Shown here one piece after another: positions 11,470 through 23,130 of a stretch of 64,000 nt of DNA. Source of the DNA: Przewalskia tangutica. Taxonomy: Eukaryota > Streptophyta > Magnoliopsida > Solanales > Solanaceae. The position numbers and the translations under genes were made by a program. The first letter of the stretch is position 1, and each line of letters begins with the position of its first letter. The notes under the pieces were generated by a model that saw only the letters and a list, made by a program, of their open reading frames with translations, was not told the DNA's origin and made no database searches. The DNA lies in assembly GCA_029844215.1 (NCBI GenBank), contig CM056738.1:62277593-62341592 (forward strand). The letters run 5' to 3'.

Positions 11470-12615
11470 CTAATCACAGTCCTGCCCTGCAGGGCGCATA
11501 GCTAGTGAAGGTGATGAACCATCGATCTGAAGGTGAGTCGTAACATCCGTGTTACCCTTGGTCGGACAGTTCCGCAAAATGGCCTGCTGGCCGCAAAATA
11601 ACAAGCTCCTTGGCACCACGACACTCCCGAAATGCGGTCTACCACATCGACCACACCGAGGTAGGGACCGCGTCGCCAACACCCCTACTTCGGAAACACA
11701 GAACCTTGGAGCCACGACTGCTCCCGAATACTCGGATGCCACGAAGGTTGTGGAGGACCACTCGCATTTGGCGGAGGTACAAAACTAGTCTGCTGAGGCG
11801 GTCCGCCTCGAAAGTCACCAAAGGACCGTTGTTCGCCTCTTCTCGCGATCTTGGTCATTCCGCGACCTCTCCGCCTCACACCCAAGTGCATAAGCTCGCA
11901 TGCGGGTAATGTCCATGCCCGATCAAGAGCTACACCAACAAGCCTTCGCCAAGTAATCATCTAACCCGTAACGTGGCGGTGTACTGTCCTCCATATCGGC
12001 ATTACTACGGCGGGCATACCGAGCCAATGAGTCGAACTCCACATTGTACTCCCGAATCAGACGCGGATTCGCCTCAACATCAAGAATCATCGGCGAGCCC
12101 TCTCATCTGTGGAGGCAAGAAATATGCAAGAAATGCCCCTGAGAACTCGTTCCATACGGCTGGAAGTGCATATTCTCCCCGGGACAGCTCCCATGAATCA
12201 AACCAGTCGACTGCAGTATCACGCAGCCAATGCGAACCTAAGACCACCGACTCGGTCTCCGAAGCCTTGATCACTCTACGATCCGTAGAATCGCGGATGA
12301 ACTCTGCGGATCATCCTCGTGCCTCGACCGTAGAACTCGCGGGCTCATCTCGAAAGTCTGTAGCCTCAAACTATCCGATCTAGGGTGAACCATCGGGCGC
12401 TTATCGGCTAACTGCGTCGGCCTATCCTCATGTCGCCACGACCGCCAATAATCGCCAACTCCTTGTAACCCATCTCCTCTGCTCCGCATGTGGGGTGGAG
12501 GCTCAGTCTTGTGGTCTCAGCAGCCACTGCTGCGGCTCTAAACTCTGCTGGGGCTGGCGGCGTTGCAAAACTCGCCGCTCAAGCACAATCTTGACCGACT
12601 GCCTCGTACTTCTCT
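11470..12615 (-). pseudogene. gag: gag of element B, central and 3' part
   Basis: Minus-strand fragments in several frames match gag of the related elements. At 12080-12274, DTAVDWFDSWELS corresponds to DTAIDWFDS in element I. At 12271-12489 the pieces LRLQTFEMSPRV and EDDPQ match LRLRDFLSCSPRV and EDDPQEF of I. At 11540-11670, CGRCGRPHFG and LLFCGQQAILRNCP are a decayed zinc-knuckle region. The start of the gene lies beyond insertion I, at 32066. The overlapping plus-strand frame at 11973-12383 is a shadow. Many of the frame changes fall at CAG/CTG sites. Confidence 0.75.
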
Positions 12616-13224
12616 TGTCACGACCGTTTGGGGCGTGATCGTGCCTCAAGGGCACCCAAGTAGTCATACATCGAGTAACCGGAAATATAAAACAAGACAG
12701 AAGCTTTATAAAATAAGACACGCTTTATGTGAGAAAACGCCGCTTCGGCATATATAAATAAACATGGTTCAGCAGTTACATCCCAAACTGTACAATATGA
12801 CTACAGACCTCTAAGGAAATATACAACTATGGCGGGACAGGGCCCCGCCATACCCTGATTGTACAAAACTATCTACAACAGGGAAATCATACACAAAAGT
12901 AGAGCCTCCGGAGAAGATGGAGCTCCTGACATCGACGCAAAAGATCCTAAGGATGCGGATCTAGCACCTGCTTGCCTTTACCTGCGGCATGAACGCAGCC
13001 CAAGGAGGTCGATAACAGTACCAAGTATGTGAAACTATAAAGAACTGAAATGAAATCAAAGTATTTAAAACCTTTTCACAAATACAATCAGTTCAATTGC
13101 ACATAGTGCCACATCACAAACAACAACAGTAATAGGAAAACTGTAACAGGTCTATTCTAGGCCGCGAATGATCGAAGCAAGGCCAATCGCCCATAGTATC
13201 ATTCTGCGTGCCTAGTCCCGACTT

Positions 13225-13470
13225 CCGATCCGCATGGTCACACATGCAACCGCATGAGGTATTCCTCGCATCGGGGCAGCTAACCCCAGATCCGCCTAGG
13301 CTCCCGCAACCCGCATAGCCTCAAAAGACCGCATAGTCTCAACCGCGCAGAGTCCCCGTCGTGCTAAACACCGGAATGATCAATCCGAGCATACCGCTGC
13401 TCCGCATAGTCTCACAGACCGCATAGGCCGTATAGACCGCATCATGGGCAAGCCCTCGGTATAACATCGA
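13225..13470. repeat. CGCATAG-rich repeats, R region of LTR I
   Basis: Short units of the form CCGCATAGTCTCA and CCGCATAGG recur with one GCATGAGGTATTCCTCGCAT module. Equivalents are 17875-18100 and 25160-25410 (J) and 30215-30440 (sister LTR of I). Confidence 0.75.
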
Positions 13471-14602
13471 GGGTAGGTGATACAAACAAGACAACAGCGG
13501 ACTTACCGGTTAGCAACGTAAGCAAAGATCGACCCCCTTACACAAGCATTTCAAGACACTAACCTGGGTAGCATCATAATATGTCTACTTATCACACAAA
13601 CCTTACTACACTTAACAGGAATCAATACAAGGCTTTTATAAACAAACAAGTAAACAGTTCCTTTTTATCTTTCTTAAGTTGTTATACCTAACTTCCCATA
13701 AAGCTAGTATAACTCTTAAGCTTTTGTTTTAAAAACCAAATATTTATCTTCTGTAAAAAAAATGATTCAGTATTCTTTTGAAATGCTTTCAGTTCTTTGT
13801 TATTCAGGCTTAAGCCGTGAGGCATTGCCGTAAGTATTATTCAGGCTTAAGTCAAAGACATTGCCGTAGTTATTATTCAGTTAACACATGTACGTCTACC
13901 GTACTATATATATATTGTAAAATATCATGCTTTAGGAAGAATCACATACCTTCTCAGCGAAAACCACCTGCCAAGTTGAATATGTCGCGCGCAGAGAGTC
14001 AGCCTATAATAGTCACAAACATCTATCAAAGACTACTCTGAAGGTCATTCTAAACAGAGGGTTCACAATTCTACGGATAGTCGGGCAGCAAAACCCTACC
14101 CGGTGAGCTATATAAGTCTACTGTAAAAACAGTCCTATGTGAGTACAGTTCAATTATTCTTCTTTTAAACCCTTCTACTGTGATAACAGTTCAATTCTAT
14201 TCTGTAATATCCTTCTAAGTATTTAATACTTATTAGGGTTAGGATTAGTTACCTCAGTAAGCCCAATAATATCCTAGATAAAGTCGCGCCTGAGCAAGGT
14301 TTAGCTCCTAAGTTGTACGCTCCGGTAGCTCCAAGAAACCTTAGAAGTTCTTAACAACTTCTACAAAGGACTAAGGGATTTGGGCTAGGGTATTTTGGGC
14401 ATTATAACAATACTAGAAGACAACTTTTCTACCAAGGGAGGGGGGGTAGATTTTGGCTAGGCTAGGGGGGTAGGCCCTCGGCCAAACTCACTCAAAGGGG
14501 GGGGGGGGGAGGTGTTGGACGAAAGGCTTAAGGGAGAGGAGAGGATTTTTCAAGACTTGGAAGATAACTTTGTGGATGAAGAACTCTTCATCTAAAGGGG
14601 GG

Positions 14603-14804
14603 TATTTATAGCTCAAGCCTTGGCCAACCAATGGCCAAGATGAAGACAAGTGCAAGGCAAGTGTAGGGTGAAGATTAACTCCACACAAATATCCTACCAA
14701 CTCCTTGACTTGTGCACAAGGCACAAAAAACGTGCTCACCTTTGCCCAATTCGTCCAAATGGACGATTTCAAGTCCATCAATTGGAGGGTGACAAGTGTC
14801 GCCC
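14603..14804 (-). promoter_or_regulatory. U3 promoter of I 3' LTR
   Basis: The TATA box GCTATAAATA is at 14603-14612 (minus strand). The imperfect palindrome GGGTGACAAGTGTCGCCC is at 14787-14804, 175 bp upstream. Confidence 0.6.
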
Positions 14805-15022
14805 TCCCGTTGGTCCAAAATGTTTCGTCTCTCGGAAAAATCCGCAAAAATACTAAATGACATAGTCGGAATTTTCCCTACGAAAGTTGTGGAAACGTTT
14901 CGTCGGAAAACGATTCTTTTAGTGAGTTGTGCACAAAAAAAAAACATCCAAGGCTAACTTTAAGGCCAAACTTTTTGTACGTATTCCCTTACGTACATAC
15001 TCTGGAAATACGGGGTATAACA

Positions 15023-15054
15023 TTCTCCTCCTTAGAAACATTCGTCCGAATGTT
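15023..15054 (-). other. polypurine tract of I and adjacent hairpin
   Basis: The minus strand reads CTAAGGAGGAGAA against the LTR. The inverted repeat AACATTCG-TC-CGAATGTT lies at 15037-15054. Confidence 0.85.
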
Positions 15055-17285
15055 CCTTCTCAAGACGATTATCGAAGAAGCTTAAGCGGTTTAAGTGCCA
15101 CACATGGCCACAAAATAACACTTAGGCATATATGATAATGGAAATTTACAAGTAGGAAAGTGAATTACGGAGGTGTGGGGAATAGGCGAGGATACTTCGC
15201 CTCATGTCCTCCTCGGCTTCCCACGTCATCTCCTCCCGAGCTCGTTCGCCACAAGACTTTGGAAGCCACGTCCTCGGTCCGCAGACGCCTAACTCGACGA
15301 TCGACTATCGCTGGGAATCTCCTCATACGATAACCCTCGGTCACTGGACATCGTCAATCGGGTGTACCACTAGATGGATCCGATACATCTCTCGGATAGA
15401 TACGTGAAAAACCGGATGCACCGCCTCCGATCGGACGGCACATCCAACTCATGTGCAACTTGCTTACCTGCGGACAATCGAAGCGCCCAATGTACCTTGG
15501 GCGAGTTCTTCTTCCCGAACCTCATCACACCCTTCATGGGTGACACCTTTAGGAAAACCAATCATGAACCTCGAACTCAAGATGCCGACGACGATGATCT
15601 GCGTCGATACTTCGCCGACTCGGTGTCAATAGCCGCTCTCGGATAAGCTTCACCTTATCCATCGCTTGTCGCACCAAATCTGGTCCCACTAGCCGCACCT
15701 CGCCCACATCGAACCAACCTATAGGCGATCGCACTTCCTCCCATACAAGGCCTCATAAGGCGCCATCTGAATACTGGAGTGGTAGCTATTATTATACGCA
15801 AACTCAACCAGAGGCAAATGATCCTCCCAGCTACCCCTGAAGTCAATAACACAGGCTCGCAGCATATCCTCAAGAGTCTGGATAGTGCGCTCTGCCTGTC
15901 CGTCTGCGTGGATGAAATGCGAGCTCGTGCTCACTGCGTCCCTAAACCCCTCGGAAGGACCTCCAAGTTAGCGTAACCGGGCTCCTGCATCGATATGATC
16001 GAAATAGGGACTCCATGCGATCGGCGATCTCTGATGTAAAGTCGGCATAATCTCGGTAGAAAAAGTCGTCCGACGGGAAGAAAGTGGGCTGATTTTGCGT
16101 CGACGATAACCCATATAGAATCATGTCTCCTCGAGTGTGAGGTAATCACGTGATGAAGTCCATGTTGATTACCTCCCACTTCCGGTCGGGATCTCTATCG
16201 TCAGAATAAACCACCGTGCCTCACGGTGCTCTACCTTCACTGCGACAACACGCACCGAGCTACGAACTCGCAACGCCCTCTTCGCCATCCCACCAATACA
16301 CCGATCTAAGGGCGTCGTGGTACATCTTGGTCGACCACGATGGATAGAGTAACGCGCTATGTGCTTCCCAAGAACTGCCGCCAAGTCTCAAACATCCGGG
16401 ACACACAACCGCTCAAACCTTAGCACCCCATCAGTGCTACCTCAAAAGGACCTTTGCCTCATGAAGAGTCAGATCACGATATCGAATCAAAGCCGATCCT
16501 CGAATCGCTGCTCTTCACCTCCTCGACGATGGAAGACTCGCAACCTCACGAACTCTAACCCCATCGCTATCGTAATCAATCAAACGGACACCAAGGCTCG
16601 CTAATCGATGTAATTCACGAACCATGTCCTCCTCTCTAGCGCACATCCGATAGGCTCCCATCGACCTACGACTAAGAGCATACGCTACAACATTGGCCTT
16701 CCCGTGGTACAGATATCAACATCGTAATCCTTAAGCAACTCTAACCACCGCCTCTCGCCGTAAGTTCACTCCTCCGTGAAGATATACCGAGGCTCTTGTG
16801 GTCTGTGAAAATATCCACGTGAACCCCATACAAATAGTGCCTCCAGATCTTCAAAGCGTGAATCACAGCCGCCAACTCCAAATCATGGGTGGGGTAGTTC
16901 CTCGTGTTTCTTCACCGGGATGCATATGCTATAACCCCGCCATGCTGCATCAACACACATCCCAACCCGATGCCCGACGATCACAATACACGACATAACC
17001 ATCCGACCTCCGGAAGAGTAAGAACGGGGCGGTCGCCGGTCTTCTTTTAGCAATCGAAACCCCGCCACAAGCATCACCATCAAACTTGGCTGCTTCCGAG
17101 TCAGCCTAGTCAATGGTGCAGATAGAAGCAAACTTCTCCACGAACCGCCGATAATATCTTGCAAGGCCCGTAAAATCGCGAACCTCTCGTCGAGTAAGAG
17201 TCTAGGCCAACTCCGATCGCCTTCGATTCGCCGTATCTACGAATACCATCGGCCCACAATGTGCCCAAGAAAAGCCATCGGTTAA
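15055..17285 (-). pseudogene. pol: pol of element I, 3' half: RNase H, integrase, chromodomain
   Basis: Reading leftward, the order is RT end, RNase H, integrase, chromodomain. RNase H start is seen near 16900-17050 (CDASGIGLG-type text in shifted frames). The integrase zinc region is at 16169-16384 (KHIARYSIH). The integrase core at 15719-15934 has [18 protein letters not shown], with the catalytic Glu kept, and [20 protein letters not shown]. The integrase C-terminal part is at 15370-15560 (VSPMKGVMRFGKK). The chromodomain remnant is at about 15180-15290 (VASKVLW, TWEAEEDM in separate frames). No frame is longer than about 95 codons. The gene is cut by J at 17286 and continues at 27032. Confidence 0.82.
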
Positions 17286-19690
17286 TCACACGACTGCCCG
17301 GTTCGTGGATCGTGCCTTACCGGCACCCAAGTAGTCATACATCGAGTAACGGCGGAATATAAAACAAGACAGAAACAGCTTTATAAAATAAGACACGCTT
17401 TATCCGATGACTCAAGTTTTTGCAGCTACATCCCAACTGCATAATAGTACTACTGCACTTAAGGAAGTAAACAACTATGGCGGACAGGTTCCCGCCATAC
17501 CCCGATCAGATAAAACTATCTACAATTCAGGGAGATCATACCCAACTGTAGAGCCTCCTGAGAAGATGGAGCTCCTGACTCCAACGCAAAGATACTAAAG
17601 ATGTGGATCTAGCACTGCCGCCACTTACCGCGGCATTTAACGCACTCAAGGAGGTCAAGACAACAGTACCAAGTATGTGAAACTATAAAGTACTTTAAAA
17701 TGAAATCAAAGTATTTAAAACCTTTTCACAAATACAATCAGTTCAATTGCACATAGTGCCACATCACAAACAACAACAAGAATAGAAAATCAGAATGTGT
17801 CTATTCTAGGCCGCGAATGATCGGGCAAGGCCAATCGCCCATAGTATCATTCTGCGTGCCTAGTCTCGACTTCCGCACTCGCATAGGTCCCACACGCACT
17901 GCATGAGATATTTCTCATCGGGGCAGCTAACCCCAAGATCCGCCTAGGCTCCCGCACCCGCATAGCCTCAAAAGACCGCATAGTCTCAACAGATCGCACA
18001 GTGAGTCCTCCGATCAGCTAAACGCCGGAATGATCAATCTCGAGCATACCGCTGCCCGCATAGTCTCACTGCATCGCATAGCCGTATAGACCGCATCAAG
18101 GGCAAGCCCTCGTATAACAATCGGGGTAGGTGATACAATAACAAGACAATGGACTTACTGTTAGCAACGTAAGCACAAAGAAGAATGACCCTTTACACAA
18201 AGATTACAAGACACTAACACAGTAGCATCATAACATGTCTACTTATCAAACAATCTTACTACACTTAATGTAAATCAATACAAGGCTTTTATAAACAAAC
18301 AAGTAAAGCCTTTTTATCTTCTTAAGTCATTATACCTAACTTCCCATAAAGCTAGTATAACTCTTAAGCTTTTGTTTTAAAACCAAATATTTATCTTCTG
18401 TTAAAAATGATTCAAGATTCTTTGAAATGTTTTCGCTTCTTGTTATTCAGCTTAAGCCGAGGCATTGCCGTAAGTATTATTCAAAGCTTAAGCCAGGCAT
18501 CGCCATAAGTATTATTCAGCTTAAGTCAAAGACATTGCCGTAGTTATTATTCGCTTAACACCGCACGCCTACCGTACTATATATTGTAAAATATCATGCT
18601 TTAGGAAGAATCACATACCTTCTCAAATAAAACCACCGCCAAGTCAATATGTCGCGCAGAGTCAAGATATAATAGTCACAGATATCTATCAAAGACTACT
18701 CGAGGGTCATTCTAAACAGGGGTTCATAATTCTACTGAAAGTCGGGCAAGACAACCCTACCCGGTGAGCTATGTAAGTCTACTGTGAAAACAGTCCTATG
18801 TGAGTACAGTTCAATTATTCTTCTTTTAAACCCTTCTACCGTGATAACAGTTCAATTCTATTCTGTGATATTCTTCTAAGTATCTAATACTTATTCTAAT
18901 ACTACAACAGTAAGTATTCTCTAATTCAAAAGAGGGTTAGGATTAGTTACCTCGGTAAGCCCAATAATATCCTAGATAAAGTCGCGCCTGAGCAAGGTTT
19001 AGCTCCTAAGTTATACGCTCCGGTAGCTCCAAGAAACCTTAGAAGTTCTTCACAACTTCTACTAAGGACTAAGGGATTTGGGCTAGGTATTTTGGGCATT
19101 ATAACGATACTAGAAGACAACTTTTCTACCAAGGGAGGGGGGTAGATTTCGGCTAGGCTAGGGGTAGGCTCTCGCCACACTACACAAGGAGGGAAGAGGT
19201 GTTGACTAAAAGCTTAAGGGAGAGGAGAGGATTTTTAGACTTGGAAGATAACTTTGTGGATGAATAACTTTTCATCTCTAAGGGGGTATTTATAGCTCAA
19301 GCCTTGGCCAACCAATGGCCAAGATGAAGACAAGTGCAAGGCAAGTGTAGGGTGAGGATTAACTAAACACAAATATCCTACCAACACTTGACTTGTGCAC
19401 AAGGCACAAAAAACGTGCCTTGGCTCTCCAATTTCGTCCATGGACGATTCAAGTCCACCAATGGGAGGGTGCCAAGTGTTGCCCTCCCGTTGGTCCAAAA
19501 TGTTTAGTCTCTCGGAAAAATCCGCAAAAATTAGTAATGGCATAGCCGAAATTTTCCCTACGAAAGCTGTGGAAACGTTTCGTCGGAAAACGATTCTTTA
19601 AGCGAGTTGTGTACAAAAACGCCCAAGGCTAACTTTAAAGCCAACTTTTTGACGTATTCCCTTACGCATACTGGAAATACGGGTATAACA
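17286..19690 (-). mobile_element. 3' LTR of element J (2405 bp)
   Basis: It matches the sister LTR at 24556-27031 throughout but has many small indels at CAG/CTG sites, for example CAGGCTTAAG against CAGCTTAAG near 18445. The first bases of the LTR are garbled. It ends in GGGTATAACA before the polypurine tract. Confidence 0.88.
19287..19484 (-). promoter_or_regulatory. U3 promoter of J 3' LTR
   Basis: CTATAAATA is at 19287-19296 (minus strand). The degenerate palindrome GGGTGCCAAGTGTTGCCC is at 19467-19484. Confidence 0.55.
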
Positions 19691-19725
19691 TTCTCCCCTC
19701 CTTAGAAACATTCGTCCCGAATGTT
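19691..19725 (-). other. polypurine tract of J and adjacent hairpin
   Basis: The minus strand reads TAAGGAGGGGAGAA against the LTR start. AACATTCG-TCC-CGAATGTT lies at 19707-19725. The TAA is probably the pol stop codon. Confidence 0.85.
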
Positions 19726-19844
19726 CCTTCTCAAGACAGTTATCGAAGAAGCTTAAACAGTTAGCAAATGCCACACACGGCCACAAAACAACACTTAGGC
19801 ATAAATGATAATGGAAATTTACAAGTAGGAAAGTGAATTACCCG

Positions 19845-20040
19845 AGGTGTGGGAATAGATGAGGATACTTCGCCTCATGTCCTCCTCGGCTTCCCACGCC
19901 ATCTCTCACCGAGCTCGTTCCGCCACAAGACTTTGACGGCCACGCCCTTCGTCCGCAGACGCCTAACTCGACGATCGACTATCGCTATGGGAATCTCTCA
20001 TACGATAACCCCTGGCCACCGACATCGTCAATCGGGTGTA
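19845..20040 (-). pseudogene. chromodomain of J pol
   Basis: Minus-strand frames give VKVLWRNELGE and, after a shift, WEAEEDM followed by a Tyr-Pro-rich end. This is the C-terminal chromodomain of Tekay-type chromoviruses. In that family it binds methylated histone H3 and steers integration into heterochromatin, which fits the nested context. The frame is broken within the domain. Confidence 0.75.
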
Positions 20041-21130
20041 CCCGGATGGATCCCGATACATCTCCTCAAAGATAGATCGTGAAACACCGGATGCACTACC
20101 TCCAGATCGGACGGCAGATTCAACTCGTAGGCAACCTGCTTACCTGCGACAATCCAAACGCCCAATGTACCTTGGGCCGAGTTTCCTTCTTCCCGAATCT
20201 CATCACACCCTTCATGGGTGACACCTTTAGAAAACCCAATCATCTATCGAACCGGATGCCGACGACGATGATCTGCATACGACTTCATCGACTCGAAATG
20301 TCAATAGTCGCCTCGGATAAGCTTCACCTTATCCATCGCTCGCTGCACCAAATGGTCCCACTAGCCGCACTCTCGCCACATCGAACCAACCTATAGGCGA
20401 TCTGCACTTCCTCCCATACAAGGCCTCATAAGGCGCCATCCGAATACCGAGTGGTAGCTATTATTATACGCAAACTCAACTAGAGGCAAATGATCCTCCC
20501 AACTACCATCGAAGTCAATAACACAGCTCGCGGATATCCTCAAGAGTGCGGATAGTGCGCTCGCCTGTCCGTCTGTCTGCGTGGATGAAATGCGATTCAA
20601 AGCTCACTCGCCCCTAAACCCGTCTGGAAGGAACTCCAGAAGTTAGCCGTAAAGTTGGATCCTCTGTCTGATATGATCGATGTAGGGACTCAATGCACCG
20701 ACGACGATCTCTGATGTAAAGTCCGCATAATCCTCGTGACTAAAAGTCGCCCGACGGAAGAAAGTGGGCTGATTTCGCCACCGCCGATTTATAACCCATA
20801 TAGAATCATGTCTCTCCGAGTGCGAGGTAATCCCGTGATGAAGTCCATGTTGATTACCTCCCACTTCCGTGTCGATCTCAATCGTCAGAATAAAACCACC
20901 GTGCCTCGTGCTCTACCTTCACCGCGACAACACGCATCGAGCTACGAACTCGCAACGCCCTCTTCAAGCCATCCCACCAATACACGATCTAAGGTCGTGG
21001 TACATCTTGGTCGACCGGATGGATAGAGTAACGCGCGCTGTGCTTCCCCAAGAACTCTGCCAAGTCTCAAACATCCGGAACACACACCGCCTCAAACCTT
21101 AGCACCCCATCGTGCTACTCAAAAGGACCC
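20041..21130 (-). pseudogene. integrase of J pol
   Basis: Integrase joins the cDNA ends to target DNA. The C-terminal part is at 20028-20243 (AGKQVAYELNLPSD, VVHPVFH). The core is at 20391-20600 ([31 protein letters not shown]). The stretch after DGQ is shifted, so the catalytic Glu segment ([10 protein letters not shown] in I) is not in frame. The core N-terminal part is at 20643-20864 (HDSIWVI). The zinc-binding region lies near 20950-21110 (HSARYSIHP, then VAVKVEH), and its CxxC pair is not readable. At least four frame changes occur. Confidence 0.78.
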
Positions 21131-21289
21131 TTGCCTCACGTAAGAGTCGTATCACGATATCGAATCAAAGCGATCTCGAATCGTTGCCTCTTCACCTCTC
21201 AACGATGGAAGACTCGCAACCTCACGAACTCTAACCCCACCGCTATCGGAATCAATCAAACGACACCAAGGCTCGCTAATCGATGCAAA

Positions 21290-21700
21290 TCACGAACCAT
21301 GTCCTCCTCTCTAGCCGCACATCCGATAGGCTCCCATCGACCTACGACTAAGAGCATACGCCACAACATTGGCCTTCCCGGTGGTACAGATATCAACATC
21401 GTAATCCTTAAGCAACTCTAACCACCGCCTTCTCGCAAGTTCACTCCTCTGGTGAAGATATACCGAGGCTCTTGTGGTGCGTATAAATATCCACGTGAAC
21501 CCCATACAAATAGTGCCTCCAGATCTTCAAAGCGTGAATCACGGCCGCCAACTCCAAATCATGGGTGGGTAGTTCCTCCGTGTTTCTTCAATGCCGGGAT
21601 GCATATGCTATAACCCCGCCATGTCGCATCAACACACATCCCAACCCGATGCCCGACGCATCACAATACACGACATAACCATCTGACCTCCGGAAGAGTA
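21290..21700 (-). pseudogene. RNase H of J pol
   Basis: GYVVYCDASGIGLGCVLMRH at about 21588-21700 holds the first catalytic Asp (YCDAS). The end, RRWLELLKDYDVDI and then KANVVAYALSRRSMG, is at 21311-21450. In D the latter reads VNVVDDALSHKSMG, and the usual form is VADALSR, so the Asp is replaced by Tyr in J. It removes the RNA strand during reverse transcription in intact relatives. Confidence 0.8.
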
Positions 21701-21779
21701 AGAACGGGCGGTCGTCGCCTCTTTCAAGAATCGGAAACCCCGCCACAAGCATCACCATCAAACTTGGCGCTTTCCGAGT

Positions 21780-22794
21780 CACCTAGTCAATGGTGCGTAG
21801 ATAGAAGCAAACTTCTCCACGAACCGCCGATAATATCTCGCAAGGCCCGTAAAACTTTCAACCTGCCGGAGTAAGAGTTCAGGCCAAGTCTCGATCGCCG
21901 ATCTTGGCCGTATCTACTCGAATGCCATCACCATAATATGCCCAAGAAACGCCATCAAGTCAACCAAAACTCACATTTGGAAAACTTGGCGCATAACCGC
22001 TGGTCTGGAGAATCACAAGACACTCAAATGCTCCGCATGCTCCCGCTTCCGAGCGAGAATAAACCAACATATCATAAATGAACAATATCACAAACGTGTC
22101 CAAAAATGGTTTGAACACTCGGTTCATCAAATCCATGAATACCGCACGAGCATCGTCAACCCAAAAGACATGACCACGAACTCATAATGCCCGCACGGGT
22201 CCCGAATGCGATCTAGGGACATCCACCTCTCGACTCGCACTGATGATAGCCCGATCGCAGATCAATCTTGAGAAACATCTCGCACTTCGCAATCGTCGAA
22301 CAAATCATCAATCACGGAAGGGGTATTCGTTTAATGGTCACCTTGTTCAGCTGCCTGTAATCAACACACATGCGCAGCGTCCCGTCCTTCTTCTTCACGA
22401 ACAATACCGGCGATCCCCAGGGAGAAACACTAGGCCTGATGAAGCCCTTCTCCAGCAAATCTCTAAGCTGATCCTTCAACTCTCTCAACTCGGCAGGTGC
22501 CATTCTGTATGGCGGAATGGAAATAGGCCGAGTGTCTGGCAATATGTCAATACAAAACTCAATCTCCCTCTCAGGAGGGATACCCGGGAGGTCATCTGGA
22601 AACACGTCTGGGAACTCACGACCATCGAATCGATCAAAATCTGGTACCGCAGCCTTCAGATCAAACACCCGAACTAGATGGTAGATATACCCTTCGCACC
22701 ATCTTCCTAGCCTTGAGGTAGGAAATAAACCTACCCTCGGCGATACCGTGCTCCTCCCACTCAACAACCGGCTCCTCAGAAACTGGAACTGCAC
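21780..22794 (-). pseudogene. reverse transcriptase of J pol
   Basis: The N-terminal half is open at 22312-22794. It shows [80 protein letters not shown]. This is a typical Ty3/gypsy RT start, at 160 codons the longest frame of the window. The palm continues leftward in broken frames. The catalytic box at 22071-22082 reads FIYD where element I (27140-27151) and D have FIDD, so the first Asp of the pair is Tyr. If real, this enzyme is dead. The plus-strand frame 22243-22677 is a shadow. Confidence 0.9.
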
Positions 22795-22889
22795 TACTCT
22801 CTCTCAGTCTACATTGGCGTAGCAGAAGCTAGCCAATCCATCCCCATAATCACGCCGGTCAATCATCTCCAACTCTATCAAGTCGGCTA

Positions 22890-23130
22890 GTGGTCCGACG
22901 ATCAGAATGGTCACAGACAAGCTCTATATACCCGCCGAGCTACCACCGAATCACCCATCGCGTAGCTACCTCGAAAGCGGTCTATGGACTCGCCTATCCC
23001 TATCCTACTACCAACAAGGAGATATATAGGGCAGTAGAACCCGGATCTATCAAAGCATACACATCAAACCTAAACCGATAAGGTACTGTGACGACATCGC
23101 GAGGCCTCCGATCCCGCTTACCGACAGCAT
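22890..23130 (-). pseudogene. aspartic protease of J pol
   Basis: RFRFDVYALIDPGSTALYIS on the minus strand (codons for DPGST at 23033-23047) is the active-site region of plant Ty3/gypsy proteases, which cleave the Gag-Pol precursor. The frame opens upstream in the gag tail (start-like Met at 23251). The rest of the domain lies in shifted frames to the left. Confidence 0.8.

Larger units (their letters stand above)
12616..15022 (-). mobile_element. 3' LTR of element I (2407 bp)
   Basis: It contains the U5-side hairpin motif at 12982-12998, the palindromic GC block GGCGGGACAGGGCCCCGCC (about 12832-12850) and a CGCATAG-rich repeat zone (13225-13470). It also has the shared CAGGCTTAAG repeats (about 13805-13880) and the U3 promoter. 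It belongs to the same LTR subfamily as J. Confidence 0.9.

Noticed and set aside
11973..12383. 136-codon plus-strand frame
   Set aside because: It is antisense to gag of B, where recognisable gag text lies on the minus strand.
22243..22677. 144-codon plus-strand frame
   Set aside because: It is antisense to the well-conserved RT start of J.
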